Origin: SAR202 cluster bacterium
GTDB taxonomy: Bacteria > Chloroflexota > Dehalococcoidia > Lucifugimonadales > OSU-TB39
Direction of reading: 5' to 3'
Assembly: GCA_009392195.1 (NCBI GenBank)
Contig: VFGY01000063.1
Coordinates: 1-59,800, forward strand
Length of the DNA stretch: 59,800 nt
The notes beneath the pieces were generated by a model that saw only the letters and a program-made list of their open reading frames with translations, was not told the origin of the DNA and searched no databases. A program made the translations under genes and the position numbers. Position 1 is the stretch's first letter. The number at the start of each line of letters is the position of its first letter. Below, in pieces: positions 34,458 through 42,215 of this stretch.

Positions 34458-34646
34458 TTAGTTTTTCAGCTTAATGTCATTATAATAAGCAATCGCTTTC
34501 TTTTTCCAATAATCTTGTATTACCGGCGAAGAATGTTGTCTTACAACAATTAAATCATCAGAAATAACGAATGGAACACCTCTTGGCAATTTATCAACAT
34601 TTATTTTTACAGATCCATTAGATATAAGGTCATCAATGTAGGCCAT
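34458..34646 (-). CDS. Small soluble protein, unknown
   Basis: 62 residues, MAYIDDLISNGSVKIN then a compact beta region and a basic helical end. AAGGAG lies seven bases before the ATG and forms the outer end of a 17-base inverted repeat (34654-34705). Strong ribosome site makes it a likely gene. No recognised domain. Confidence 0.6.
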   Translation of the reverse strand: MAYIDDLISNGSVKINVDKLPRGVPFVISDDLIVVRQHSSPVIQDYWKKKAIAYYNDIKLKN

Positions 34647-34653
34647 AAATTAA

Positions 34654-34705
34654 CTCCTTGTTACTAAAAATTATTGTTTTAACATTCATTTTTAGTAACA
34701 AGGAG
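34654..34705. repeat. 17-bp perfect inverted repeat carrying two divergent ribosome sites
   Basis: Arms 34654-34670 and 34689-34705 (TTTTTAGTAACAAGGAG read outward on each strand), loop 18 bases. Each arm ends in AAGGAG: one serves the minus gene at 34646, the other a possible plus ORF at 34714. Could be an inverted leader duplication, an operator, or the relic end of a mobile element. Confidence 0.7.
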
Positions 34706-34713
34706 GCATGATT

Positions 34714-34875
34714 GTGGAAATGAATTTAGTAAAGGTACACCTTTTAGCAATATACAATTTGATTGACCATAACAACCTGCGTGATCTCAATAAAGATAAG
34801 GGTAAATACCACATCCAGGGGTTTTGTTTTTTGCAATCAGAGTTGCGGTGTCCTCCCAACGGGTTTTGGGGATGA
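34714..34875 (+). CDS. Possible 53-residue ORF behind the inverted repeat
   Basis: GTG 34714 is seven bases after AAGGAGG, and ATG 34720 follows in frame. Starts MEMNLVKVHLLAIYNLIDHN. The second half lies opposite a zinc-ribbon-like minus frame, so only one of the two can be real. Supported mainly by the ribosome site. Confidence 0.3.
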   Translation: MEMNLVKVHLLAIYNLIDHNNLRDLNKDKGKYHIQGFCFLQSELRCPPNGFWG

Positions 34876-34927
34876 TTATATTTTGATTGTGGCAACTCCC
34901 ACATTTAACTTTTCCTTTAAAAAAAAA
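34787..34927 (-). pseudogene. Zinc-ribbon-like fragment without a start codon
   Basis: The minus frame reads KGKVKCGSCHNQNIIIPKT, then RWEDTATLIAKNKTPGCG to a stop at 34787. C-x2-C with a later Cys resembles half a ribbon. No ATG, GTG or TTG lies in frame after the terminator at 34919-34951, and the nearby ATG is out of frame. Probably a relic. Confidence 0.3.
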
Positions 34928-34951
34928 CAGGCCTTGATTAAAGGCCTGTTT
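34919..34951 (-). terminator. Rho-independent terminator, minus strand
   Basis: 11-bp stem AAACAGGCCTT/AAGGCCTGTTT with a 5-base loop, followed on the minus strand by a run of U from the A-tract 34919-34927. The best classical terminator in the window; the transcript it ends is probably that of the XRE gene. A second hairpin, ACCTCTC/GAGAGGT at 35006-35024, lies between. Confidence 0.75.
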
Positions 34952-35152
34952 GCAAGTTAGCTAAGTTGATTTTATTAAATCATAAAACAAAGTACTTGGT
35001 ACATGACCTCTCAGGTAGAGAGGTTAAACAAGAGCAATTTTTTATATGACTTAACCTAATCAATGTATTTAAATCCTTTTTTAGATATCCACAATTAAAT
35101 AGAGATAATAAATGTTTTATATAAGACAATCAATATGTAAAAGGTAGTTATA

Positions 35153-35545
35153 TTATGATTCTTCTGAGCCTCTAAGCTGCTGGCTTTTCCTTGCTAGACT
35201 AACCGCTGTTCTGATTATATCCTTTTCTACGGAGCTTAAATTTTTCCAACTTGTTAGCATAGCAGTGATTTCTGGTTCACCCTTTAATACTACAGCTAAT
35301 TCGTCTGTAGAATGCTGAGGGTCTTCTGAACGACCAACTAAATAATCTACACTGACGCTATAAAGACGCGAAAGCTGATTTAAATTATCTGTGTTGGGTC
35401 TAGTCTGGCCTTTTTCCCAGTAATATATAGTATGTTCATTTACTCCGAGAAATTCAGCTACTTCTCGCCTGTAAAGATTTGTAACGAGTCTACACTTCTT
35501 CAGTCTTTTACCCAATTCAGGGAATCTTACTGATGGAACAGTCAT
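35153..35545 (-). CDS. XRE-family transcriptional regulator
   Basis: 130 residues. Helix-turn-helix at about 10-66: LGKRLKKCRLVTNLYRREVA, FLGVNEHTIYYWEKGQTRP, LNQLSRLYSVSVDYLVGR. The C-terminal 55 residues are helical and may bind a ligand or dimerise. Divergent from the membrane protein at 35698, its possible target along with its own promoter. Confidence 0.9.
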   Translation of the reverse strand: MTVPSVRFPELGKRLKKCRLVTNLYRREVAEFLGVNEHTIYYWEKGQTRPNTDNLNQLSRLYSVSVDYLVGRSEDPQHSTDELAVVLKGEPEITAMLTSWKNLSSVEKDIIRTAVSLARKSQQLRGSEES

Positions 35546-35697
35546 CCAAAACCTCGATATTTATTACCGTTTAATTTAATTCTAATTATAAAACTCTTAT
35601 GAAATATTCTCAAACTGTAATATATTTACAATGAATGATGTAAATATAAATGTATGTTACAATGTGGTTAGTTGTGTTTAGGTAAAAGAGATTAATT

Positions 35698-36255
35698 TTG
35701 ACAGTCGCAGCTATAGTAGTCTTACTTTTAAGAATTTTGGTGCCTATAACAATTCTTCGGTGGCGCATAACCGGAGCTATTTCATCTATGCTTTTAGACG
35801 CCATCGACGTCATCATCGTGGACATCTTAGCATCCTTATTTGGTGAAAAGCCTGGACTGGGTAGCCATTATCAAACTTATGATAAATGGCTTGATATGTA
35901 TTACTTAAGTGTTGAGGCATTTGTGAGTATAAGATTTACTAATGTATTGGCAAGAAATACGTCTTTAGCTTTATATATATTTAGACTAGTTGGAATAATT
36001 GCCTTTGCGGCAACAGGCGAGCAATATAGGAAGTTGATTTTCTTTTTTCCAAATTTGTTTGAAAACTTTTTCTTATATTGCATAATATCCCAACGGTTCG
36101 CTCCAAAATTGATGCCCAAATCGATTAAGAATTTAGCGGTCATTTTGTTAATTCTTTATATACCTAAATTTGCTCAGGAATGGTTATTGCATTTTCAACA
36201 AATAACTCCCTGGAATTGGTTTAGAGAAGCAGTATTGGGGTTGCAGCCTAATTAA
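35698..36255 (+). CDS. Polytopic membrane protein, unknown
   Basis: 185 residues from TTG 35698 (no good ATG in frame and only a poor AGAGA site). About four to five helices, with a conserved-looking polar loop KPGLGSHYQTYDKWLDMYY after helix 1-2. Ends with a Trp-rich tail (TPWNWFREAVLG). The last 8 bases overlap the convergent microprotein gene. Confidence 0.6.
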   Translation: MTVAAIVVLLLRILVPITILRWRITGAISSMLLDAIDVIIVDILASLFGEKPGLGSHYQTYDKWLDMYYLSVEAFVSIRFTNVLARNTSLALYIFRLVGIIAFAATGEQYRKLIFFFPNLFENFFLYCIISQRFAPKLMPKSIKNLAVILLILYIPKFAQEWLLHFQQITPWNWFREAVLGLQPN

Positions 36256-36382
36256 ATAATTTGATAAACCATCCTATAACCGCAAATATCGTAATCACTA
36301 TGAATATTTTTAGGATAAGACCTTCGTTCAAACTTGTATAAAAGTTGTCTATAAACTTGCTTATATATTTTAATATTTGCAT
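36248..36382 (-). CDS. 44-residue single-helix membrane microprotein
   Basis: ATG 36382. Amphipathic start (MQILKYISKFIDNFYTS) and one helix (LILKIFIVITIFAVIGWFI). No ribosome site is seen. Overlaps the end of the convergent gene by 8 bases. The spacer 36383-36565 holds only a start-less frame reading IKEILIHLIMFLVLRGLI, perhaps a decayed sister. Confidence 0.45.
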   Translation of the reverse strand: MQILKYISKFIDNFYTSLNEGLILKIFIVITIFAVIGWFIKLFN

Positions 36383-36565
36383 CTGGATGAGGGTATTTTT
36401 TACGTCAAAATTCTCACATACCGAAACGGAGTATTTTTTAAGGATTAGACTTTTGAGTAAATTTCAAAATAGAAATTAATCCTCTTAGTACTAAGAACAT
36501 AATCAGATGTATTAAGATTTCTTTGATATTCGCTTTACGAGTAGCATAGATTCATAATTATTTGA

Positions 36566-36664
36566 TTAAGTGTTAACCGTTAAATCTTTACCGCCGAAAG
36601 GTTTTTTCTCTTTACGCTTTTTGGGTTTTTTAACTTCTTTTTTGGCATCTCTACTTTTAGCCAT
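36566..36664 (-). CDS. 32-residue Lys-rich basic protein
   Basis: ATG 36664 with AAGGAG six bases upstream. MAKSRDAKKEVKKPKKRKEK then KPFGGKDLTVNT. Over a third of residues are Lys or Arg, so nucleic-acid or ribosome binding is plausible. Too short for usual gene callers, but the ribosome site is excellent. Confidence 0.65.
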   Translation of the reverse strand: MAKSRDAKKEVKKPKKRKEKKPFGGKDLTVNT

Positions 36665-36722
36665 TTGTATCTCCTTATCCAATAGGTTTTGTTAACCAAT
36701 ACTGCACAAAATATACTCGATA

Positions 36723-37097
36723 TTATACGATTATTGCCAAGATTCCTAATACTATAGTTAGTATCAATATAAATAAAATAATTGTAAATATAGTTACAGA
36801 TACCAATAAAATAGCTTCTTTAAGTTGCTGGTGCAGGGCAAGTATTACAGGATATCCAAAAACCAAGATGCCTGTTATCGATGCTGATGCGATAAAAAAC
36901 ATGATGAAGCCACTCGCTAATACCAAATTTACTAAAGATTTTCCATCTTCTGGGAATAATTCTTCAAATGTTGGAATTAGAAATATTAAAGTAGTGGCAA
37001 CAAATAAAACATAAAGGAGTGTACATGTAGCTTGAGATATTCCTAAAAGAGCGATTTTTCGATTCGTAAGATTATGTTTATTAATAAAAAAAGCCAA
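36723..37097 (-). CDS. Three-helix membrane protein, unknown
   Basis: 124 residues: helices at about 20-40, 58-85 and 95-122. Follows the next upstream gene (37109-37624) by 11 bases, hence one operon. No recognised motif. Confidence 0.6.
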   Translation of the reverse strand: MAFFINKHNLTNRKIALLGISQATCTLLYVLFVATTLIFLIPTFEELFPEDGKSLVNLVLASGFIMFFIASASITGILVFGYPVILALHQQLKEAILLVSVTIFTIILFILILTIVLGILAIIV

Positions 37098-37108
37098 TGG
37101 TAATTCGT

Positions 37109-37624
37109 TTATCGTAAATGATTACTGATTACAGAAGCTAAGTCTAAATGTTTTTGGGATCCTATTAGTAAATTTGTGTCGTCAGAAAACTTTATTAGTA
37201 CACCCATGTCACCACTAACGTTATACGCTTTGCCTTTAGTACTATAGCGTATGCCCCAGCCGCCATAATCTCTTATTGGGTTATATTTATGGGATTTGGC
37301 TTCCTTTATATTTTCGAATGGGAATAGAATCCATTTGCGGTGAAACGGTCGGAATTTAATGAAAACCCCATTAGCCGTTATTTTAGTGTCAAGAGACGCA
37401 ATAAATATAAGGTAGGCTAATAAAGAAAGGAATATGCTACAAATTAATGTTATTGATATCATGATTCCTTTATTTGAAGGTGTGTTAATAATCGACAAGG
37501 TCAATGATAATATTGTTACAACTGTAGGTACAGTAAAGATTGCCCAAAGCCATAATTGACGAAAATGTTGAGTTTCGCTATAAATAGGTGAAATGGGTTC
37601 GATATGGAGTTTTTTATTATCCAA
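37109..37624 (-). CDS. Membrane protein with PH-like C-terminal domain
   Basis: 171 residues: two helices (about 27-50 and 54-77), then a beta-rich domain (IFIASLDTKITANGVFIKF, FPFENIKEAKSHKYNP, then YGGWGIRYSTKGKAYNVSG, GVLIKFSDDTNLLIGSQ). The GGWGIR ... YNVSG pattern recurs in bacterial PH-like membrane proteins of unknown role. Operon with the three-helix protein and the zinc-ribbon gene. Confidence 0.72.
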   Translation of the reverse strand: MDNKKLHIEPISPIYSETQHFRQLWLWAIFTVPTVVTILSLTLSIINTPSNKGIMISITLICSIFLSLLAYLIFIASLDTKITANGVFIKFRPFHRKWILFPFENIKEAKSHKYNPIRDYGGWGIRYSTKGKAYNVSGDMGVLIKFSDDTNLLIGSQKHLDLASVISNHLR

Positions 37625-37660
37625 TTTCGATAGCTAGTAAATTATTGTAAGTTTTTAGAA

Positions 37661-37882
37661 TCAATTAGTGAATAAATCTAAAATGTTACCAGCTACTCCG
37701 CCGCCATCAGTTCTGTAGATCTCTGTATAGCCACATTTATTACAAGAGATGGTGTTGTATTTCTGGTTTTGGAGGTTCAAAAATCGAGAAATACCAGAGC
37801 CAGTTGTTCGAATAGCACCCGTGTTATAACTACTATTTTGACATTTACTACAGGAAAAATATTTTTTTTGCTCATCTGCCAT
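37661..37882 (-). CDS. Zinc-ribbon protein, DUF2082-like
   Basis: 73 residues from ATG 37882, which has AAGGAG seven bases upstream; the longer frame to 37912 would place that site inside the gene. Four-Cys ribbon: FSCSKCQNSSY ... ISCNKCGYTEIY, with TGSGISRFLNLQNQKYNTI between, matching the DUF2082 nucleic-acid-binding-like family. Role unknown. Confidence 0.85.
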   Translation of the reverse strand: MADEQKKYFSCSKCQNSSYNTGAIRTTGSGISRFLNLQNQKYNTISCNKCGYTEIYRTDGGGVAGNILDLFTN

Positions 37883-38160
37883 AGATATACTCCTTGTACG
37901 GTGTCTTGACATGAATTCTTATATCACACCTGTAGGTTTTTAAAGAGAGTATATTGGGTGTAAGTTTGCTGTTAATTTGTTTCAGGCTTGAAAGAGAATT
38001 CAGTGGCTACAATTTTTTATCCAGTGTTTTATTCGGATGAAATAACTGAGAAATACACTCAGTATAAATCAATTTGTCGACCAGGTTGTAAGGGTGCTTG
38101 GTTTCTATATGTTGTGGTAAACGTAGTCAATCTTGGATAAAATCTATATCAGAAACTGAT
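37883..38160. other. Divergent spacer before the ABC exporter
   Basis: Holds the ribosome site of the minus gene, a hairpin ACTGAG/CTCAGT at 38045-38063, and no gene. The frame of the ATPase is open upstream to TTG 38098, but the added residues do not fit the family. Confidence 0.4.
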
Positions 38161-39132
38161 ATGAATTCGATACAAGTAGAAAATCTCCAGAAAAAATATG
38201 GCAAATTGGAAGCTGTAAAATCAGTATCCTTTGATGTTGCTGAAGGGGAGATATTTGGATTTCTTGGTCCTAATGGGGCAGGTAAAACTACCACCATAAA
38301 TGTATTATGCACCCTTTTAAATCCATCTGGAGGTTCAGCATCGGTAAATGGTTATGATGTTGTAAAACAAAGGAACGAAGTTAGGCGCTCAATTGGTCTC
38401 GTGTTTCAAGAATCAACTCTTGATGAATATCTTACTGCAGAGCAAAATCTATTATTCCACTCTTATGCATATGGGGTCTCAAAAGATATAAGAGAGCAAA
38501 GAATGAAAGATTTGCTTGATTTGGTGGACCTTTGGGATAGAAGAAAAGGAAAAACACGAACTTATTCAGGAGGAATGAAGCGTAGACTTGAAATTGTAAG
38601 GGGTTTGATTCATCATCCTAGAGTACTATTTTTAGATGAACCAACTTTAGGACTAGATCCTCAAACTAGGAGATATATATGGGATTATGTCGAGGATATT
38701 CGTGTCAAAGAAAATCTGACTATATTTTTAACTACTCATTACATGGATGAAGCAGAGCACTGTGATCGAATTGCTGTTATCGATGATGGCAATATTGTCG
38801 CGATAGATACTCCAGATAAGTTAAAAGATAGTGTTGGAGGTGATTTAGTAATGGTTCGAACGAATGATACTGAAAGTGCTACCAGAGAACTAATTGAAAA
38901 TTGGCATCTTGAATCTGAGACTCAAGATGACATTGTGAAATTTAGTGTTCCGAAGGGTGAGGAATTCCTGCCAGAATTTGTTAAGCAATTTAAAGGTGAA
39001 TTGTTATCAATTAATGTTAGAAGGCCTACGTTAGATGACGTCTTTCTAAGCTTGACTGGAAAAGATATCAGAGATGAAGAAGTTGATGAATCAGCACAAT
39101 TAAAGCAATCCTTGAAGTATAGGCACAGGTAG
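38161..39132 (+). CDS. ABC-2 type exporter ATPase, DrrA-like
   Basis: 323 residues from ATG 38161. Walker A GPNGAGKTTT (36-45), Q-loop FQES, signature YSGGMKRRLE, Walker B VLFLDEPTLGLD, H-loop TTHYMDEAE. The C-terminal part (about 235-323, with RPTLDDVFLSLTG) is typical of DrrA/daunorubicin-resistance-type ATPases. Powers the permease encoded 4 bases downstream. Cargo may be a lipid, drug or polymer. Confidence 0.95.
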   Translation: MNSIQVENLQKKYGKLEAVKSVSFDVAEGEIFGFLGPNGAGKTTTINVLCTLLNPSGGSASVNGYDVVKQRNEVRRSIGLVFQESTLDEYLTAEQNLLFHSYAYGVSKDIREQRMKDLLDLVDLWDRRKGKTRTYSGGMKRRLEIVRGLIHHPRVLFLDEPTLGLDPQTRRYIWDYVEDIRVKENLTIFLTTHYMDEAEHCDRIAVIDDGNIVAIDTPDKLKDSVGGDLVMVRTNDTESATRELIENWHLESETQDDIVKFSVPKGEEFLPEFVKQFKGELLSINVRRPTLDDVFLSLTGKDIRDEEVDESAQLKQSLKYRHR

Positions 39133-39136
39133 AGAG

Positions 39137-39952
39137 ATGGTTGAATTCTACAGAGGTATTTGGGTAGTGGCTTATAGAGAACTTTTAAGATTTATTCAAG
39201 AACGATCTAGGATGATATCTTCATTTGCATTTCCTCTGATGTTTCTTATTGTTTTTGGCGCTGGGTTTAATCGTATTGTTGGGACAATGACTGAAGGGGT
39301 AGATTTCATTAAATTTATGTATCCGGGAATTTTGTCGATGACGGTGGTGATGTCATCAATGTTTTCAGGTATGTCGATTGTTTGGGATCGTGAGTTCGGG
39401 TTTTTGAAAGAGATATTGGTTGCTCCTATCAGTAGAACAGGAATCGTTATTGGTAAGGCTATAGGAGGATCTGCGACTGCTATGGCTCAGGGAATTATCC
39501 TATTGCTGTTAGCACCATTTTTAGGCATATCATTGACTTTTATCCTAGTAATCAAATATTTACTTTTGGTTTTATTGTTGTCACTGTCTTTATCAGGAGT
39601 AGGGATTTTCGTTGCTACTAGAATGCGTTCTCAGCAAGGATTCCAGATGGTAATGCAGTTGCTTATTTTTCCGCTGATATTTTTATCAGGTGTATTTTTC
39701 CCCGTAGATAATGTTTCTCCATGGTTGCAGGTGATAGCTAAAGTAAATCCTTTGACCTATGGAGTAGATGCAGTACGACAAGTATTTCTAGAAAAAGATC
39801 TGCTTTTGGCTACCGATAACGTAGCAGATGCAGGTTTGGGGGTAACGGTTTTTGGTCATAGAATGGGAGTTCTAGAAGATGCTCTTATAATTGGTATTTT
39901 GGGATTTGTGCTTTTGTCTGCCGCGGTATGGTCTTTTTCACGTCAAGAATAA
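39137..39952 (+). CDS. ABC-2 type exporter permease, DrrB-like
   Basis: 271 residues, six helices. GIWVVAYRELLRFIQERSRM opens the protein; SIVWDREFGFLKEILVAPISR is the conserved cytosolic loop, and NPLTYGVDAVRQVFL the ABC-2 signature. Forms a dimer with the preceding ATPase. Same operon; TAG and ATG nearly touch. Confidence 0.94.
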   Translation: MVEFYRGIWVVAYRELLRFIQERSRMISSFAFPLMFLIVFGAGFNRIVGTMTEGVDFIKFMYPGILSMTVVMSSMFSGMSIVWDREFGFLKEILVAPISRTGIVIGKAIGGSATAMAQGIILLLLAPFLGISLTFILVIKYLLLVLLLSLSLSGVGIFVATRMRSQQGFQMVMQLLIFPLIFLSGVFFPVDNVSPWLQVIAKVNPLTYGVDAVRQVFLEKDLLLATDNVADAGLGVTVFGHRMGVLEDALIIGILGFVLLSAAVWSFSRQE

Positions 39953-39982
39953 GGAAAAAGATGGGTTAAGGTTCATACCATT

Positions 39983-40075
39983 TCAGTCGGTCATAAGAAT
40001 TCTTATAATTATAGGGATTGAAGCTAGTAGAGATGCGCTGATTATGAACAGGATTAAGAACGTTTTATCGGACAT
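39983..40075 (-). CDS. 30-residue membrane microprotein, coupled to 40075-40221
   Basis: Starts at ATG 40075 within TAATG, sharing one base with the stop of the upstream microprotein. MSDKTFLILFIIS, then hydrophobic to RILMTD. TAATG overlap is a classical coupling signal, supporting both frames. Confidence 0.5.
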   Translation of the reverse strand: MSDKTFLILFIISASLLASIPIIIRILMTD

Positions 40076-40221
40076 TAATCCAGCCATTCAAACCACGATA
40101 GGTCAAAATCCAACCAGATATTCCAGCACCAAAATCCGCAGGAATCATTCGCAGCTAGTGATATGCCAATTAACAGTGCCACTAATGTTATACATCCAAT
40201 TCCAGTTAAATTTCCACGCAT
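40075..40221 (-). CDS. 48-residue membrane microprotein with Trp-rich tail
   Basis: ATG 40221. MRGNLTGIGCITLVALLIG forms a helix, then ANDSCGFWCWNIWLDF, an unusual Cys/Trp-rich segment likely outside the membrane. Followed by a second microprotein through TAATG. Antisense to no gene; convergent with the ABC permease. Confidence 0.5.
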   Translation of the reverse strand: MRGNLTGIGCITLVALLIGISLAANDSCGFWCWNIWLDFDLSWFEWLD

Positions 40222-40313
40222 ATATATATTTCTAATTTAATTATTATTGATTGTTAGATACAGAAAAGTTAGTTTAAAAATGAACCGATTTGGTTTTTAT
40301 ATTTTTGTTTTTA

Positions 40314-40403
40314 TTAACTAAATAATAAGACATTATAAATCACCATAAATATAATTACTGTGAATATAAAATATAAAACATGTTTTTTATTAAGATAATT
40401 CAT
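40314..40403 (-). CDS. 29-residue single-helix microprotein
   Basis: ATG 40403: MNYLNKKHVLYFIF then VIIFMVIYNVLLFS. The core lies in a repeated DNA element whose second copy (40429-40456) encodes VIIYMVIY in a truncated frame. Supported by that duplication; no ribosome site. Confidence 0.4.
   Translation of the reverse strand: MNYLNKKHVLYFIFTVIIFMVIYNVLLFS
40333..40360 (-). repeat. 28-bp direct repeat, copy 1
   Basis: 27 of 28 bases identical to 40429-40456 (TTATAAATCACC ... TAATTACTG), 96 bases apart. Encodes the helix core of a microprotein on the minus strand. Confidence 0.75.
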
Positions 40404-40428
40404 GGTTTATTTTTTTTACTTTGAGGCC

Positions 40429-40456
40429 TTATAAATCACCATATATATAATTACTG
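40429..40456 (-). repeat. 28-bp direct repeat, copy 2
   Basis: Second copy, lying just behind the stop of the zinc-ribbon gene at 40476. Its minus frame gives a 15-residue remnant MRSVIIYMVIYKASK, so it looks like a truncated duplicate. Confidence 0.7.
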
Positions 40457-40475
40457 ACCGCATAAATCAGTCGTT

Positions 40476-40670
40476 TTATATGACCTGAAATCGCCATAGA
40501 GTAGCTGCTATTACTAATATGATAATTATCAAAAAAATGCATCCGCATGCTTTTTTAGGGAATTTAACTTTTAGTTCTCCTCTACAGATTGGGCAAGTAG
40601 AGCCCCGCTCAGTATCTTCTTCTTTAGTATTGGTTGTGTACCCGCATTTTTGACAGATTACATCGGCCAT
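40476..40670 (-). CDS. Zinc ribbon with C-terminal membrane helix
   Basis: 64 residues: ribbon C6-Q-K-C9 ... C26-P-I-C29, basic linker with a further CGC, helix (IFLIIIILVIAATLW). Same plan as the 61-residue protein at 26268. Function unknown. Confidence 0.68.
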   Translation of the reverse strand: MADVICQKCGYTTNTKEEDTERGSTCPICRGELKVKFPKKACGCIFLIIIILVIAATLWRFQVI

Positions 40671-40791
40671 CTTCAGTTAGTTATCCTTTCATTTGTTTTG
40701 TTTGACATGACTCCACTGTATAGTCTAATAACGGCATTATACTATAAAAGATCGACTGAGTTTTAAGGCATCTACTTATATGTAATTGGAG

Positions 40792-41793
40792 TTAAACTGC
40801 CTTCTCAGTTCTTAAAAATTTGAAAAAACACCAAGTTGAAAAAGCTGTCATTAAATGCCAAATCGCATGAGGCTGAATTAGTGAATCAGGATTGCAAAAG
40901 GCAGTATTGGGGTAACCTTGTAACCATATTGCAAATGCTAAAAGGTAACAAATCATTCCTACAGAAAACCAAGGTACGTAAGTTCTTTGATACAGAGGTG
41001 GGTTGGAAGAAAATATGGCAGGTACCCAAAACAAGATTACCCACCAAAATTTATCTATGTTTGAAAATATCTCTATTGGCATGATTCCAAATACAGCTGC
41101 CACAGCAAAACCTAAAAATCCTGAAATCCATCTAAATCTTGTGGACCAAAATCTAAATAATGCCTCAGAAATAATCCATAATCCGATTGAAAGTCCAAAC
41201 AAATCAAGATTTATACCTAATTTTGAACCCAAAAACCATCTTAATATGGCATAAATTAAGATAATCGTTGTGTAGATTGCAAAAAAATTCTTTTTAGGCC
41301 ACCTTCCCATTTTACCAACGTTAATTAACCACGGGAGTATTATGTACATGATCATACTAAGATTATCTGCCCATCCACCCCAATTTGTATTTGTTCCGTG
41401 CATTAGCATTGATCCAGGTCCCAAATAGATTACTGTACCAGCATAAAGCATTGATACTGGAGTTAAGCCGTGGAATTGGTTTTTTCCTAATGAATCCTGA
41501 CGGTCTCTAGATAAAACCCAAAGCATAGATAACCCAGCAAACATAAAACCTAAATTACTTAACGCGTTTGTGGGTTCCCTGAATATACTGCTACTAATAC
41601 GTTCACACCATCTTGAAACTTCGCCAATTGAATTTTGAGATTGGTTTAAATCGATTATGTTTAAAACGCTTAAAATGACATATACCACAAGGAAGGAGAT
41701 ACATGCACCAACAGAAATAGGAAAAACTTTGTTTCTCCATGATATTGTATTATGCCCTTTGATGTTTGGAGTTGAATTGTCTTGATGTTCCAT
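40792..41793 (-). CDS. Ceramidase-like (CREST) membrane hydrolase
   Basis: 333 residues, seven or more helices. The CREST active-site set is visible: Cys63-Glu64 and EPTNALSN early, S128 and H132 (GPGSMLMHGT), D143 (WADNLSM), and H309-x3-H313 (QPHAIWH) in the last helix. The superfamily holds alkaline ceramidases and other metal-dependent membrane amidases or lipases; sphingolipid substrate is not implied. Begins exactly after the stop of the zinc-ribbon gene at 41794. Confidence 0.85.
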   Translation of the reverse strand: MEHQDNSTPNIKGHNTISWRNKVFPISVGACISFLVVYVILSVLNIIDLNQSQNSIGEVSRWCERISSSIFREPTNALSNLGFMFAGLSMLWVLSRDRQDSLGKNQFHGLTPVSMLYAGTVIYLGPGSMLMHGTNTNWGGWADNLSMIMYIILPWLINVGKMGRWPKKNFFAIYTTIILIYAILRWFLGSKLGINLDLFGLSIGLWIISEALFRFWSTRFRWISGFLGFAVAAVFGIMPIEIFSNIDKFWWVILFWVPAIFSSNPPLYQRTYVPWFSVGMICYLLAFAIWLQGYPNTAFCNPDSLIQPHAIWHLMTAFSTWCFFKFLRTEKAV

Positions 41794-42024
41794 TTAATAA
41801 TGAGGAGGTTTTTCTGATTTTGATTCGCAACTAGGACATAGCTTTCCATAAAGTGAGTTGCTTTGTCCGCAACTAATACAAGTTTGTTGATCATAACCCA
41901 AATTCCGGTTGATATATGATGAGTTTGTTTTAGTGTTATTCAAAAGCAAGCTTTGACACTTTGAACAAATTTTGGCAGATGATTTATTTGTCGTCTTGCA
42001 TTTATTACAAACTCTTTTTCGCAT
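41794..42024 (-). CDS. Double zinc-ribbon protein
   Basis: 76 residues from ATG 42024 with AAAAGG six bases upstream. Two ribbons: VCNKCKTTNKSSAKICSKC and CISCGQSNSLYGKLCPSC. No membrane helix. Directly abuts the ceramidase-like gene, with no spacer, so both are made from one message. Confidence 0.72.
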   Translation of the reverse strand: MRKRVCNKCKTTNKSSAKICSKCQSLLLNNTKTNSSYINRNLGYDQQTCISCGQSNSLYGKLCPSCESKSEKPPHY

Positions 42025-42215
42025 ATTAAACCTTTTAAACATGTCCTGTGGTTTTCTAAATTGGGATGGAATTTCACTTGCTAGGCAACATATATTTTAT
42101 TGATTAAGATTGCTCTTAAATCAATCCAATAATTTATAGTATACATTAGGAAAAGGTGGGGTCAGACTTTATTTGTGAAATTCAACCTAACAGGTAATTA
42201 AAAATTAAATAAACG

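Noticed and set aside
39891-40235. 114-codon plus-strand frame overlapping the ABC permease end
   Set aside because: Out of frame with the permease and opposite two coupled microproteins; no start signal.
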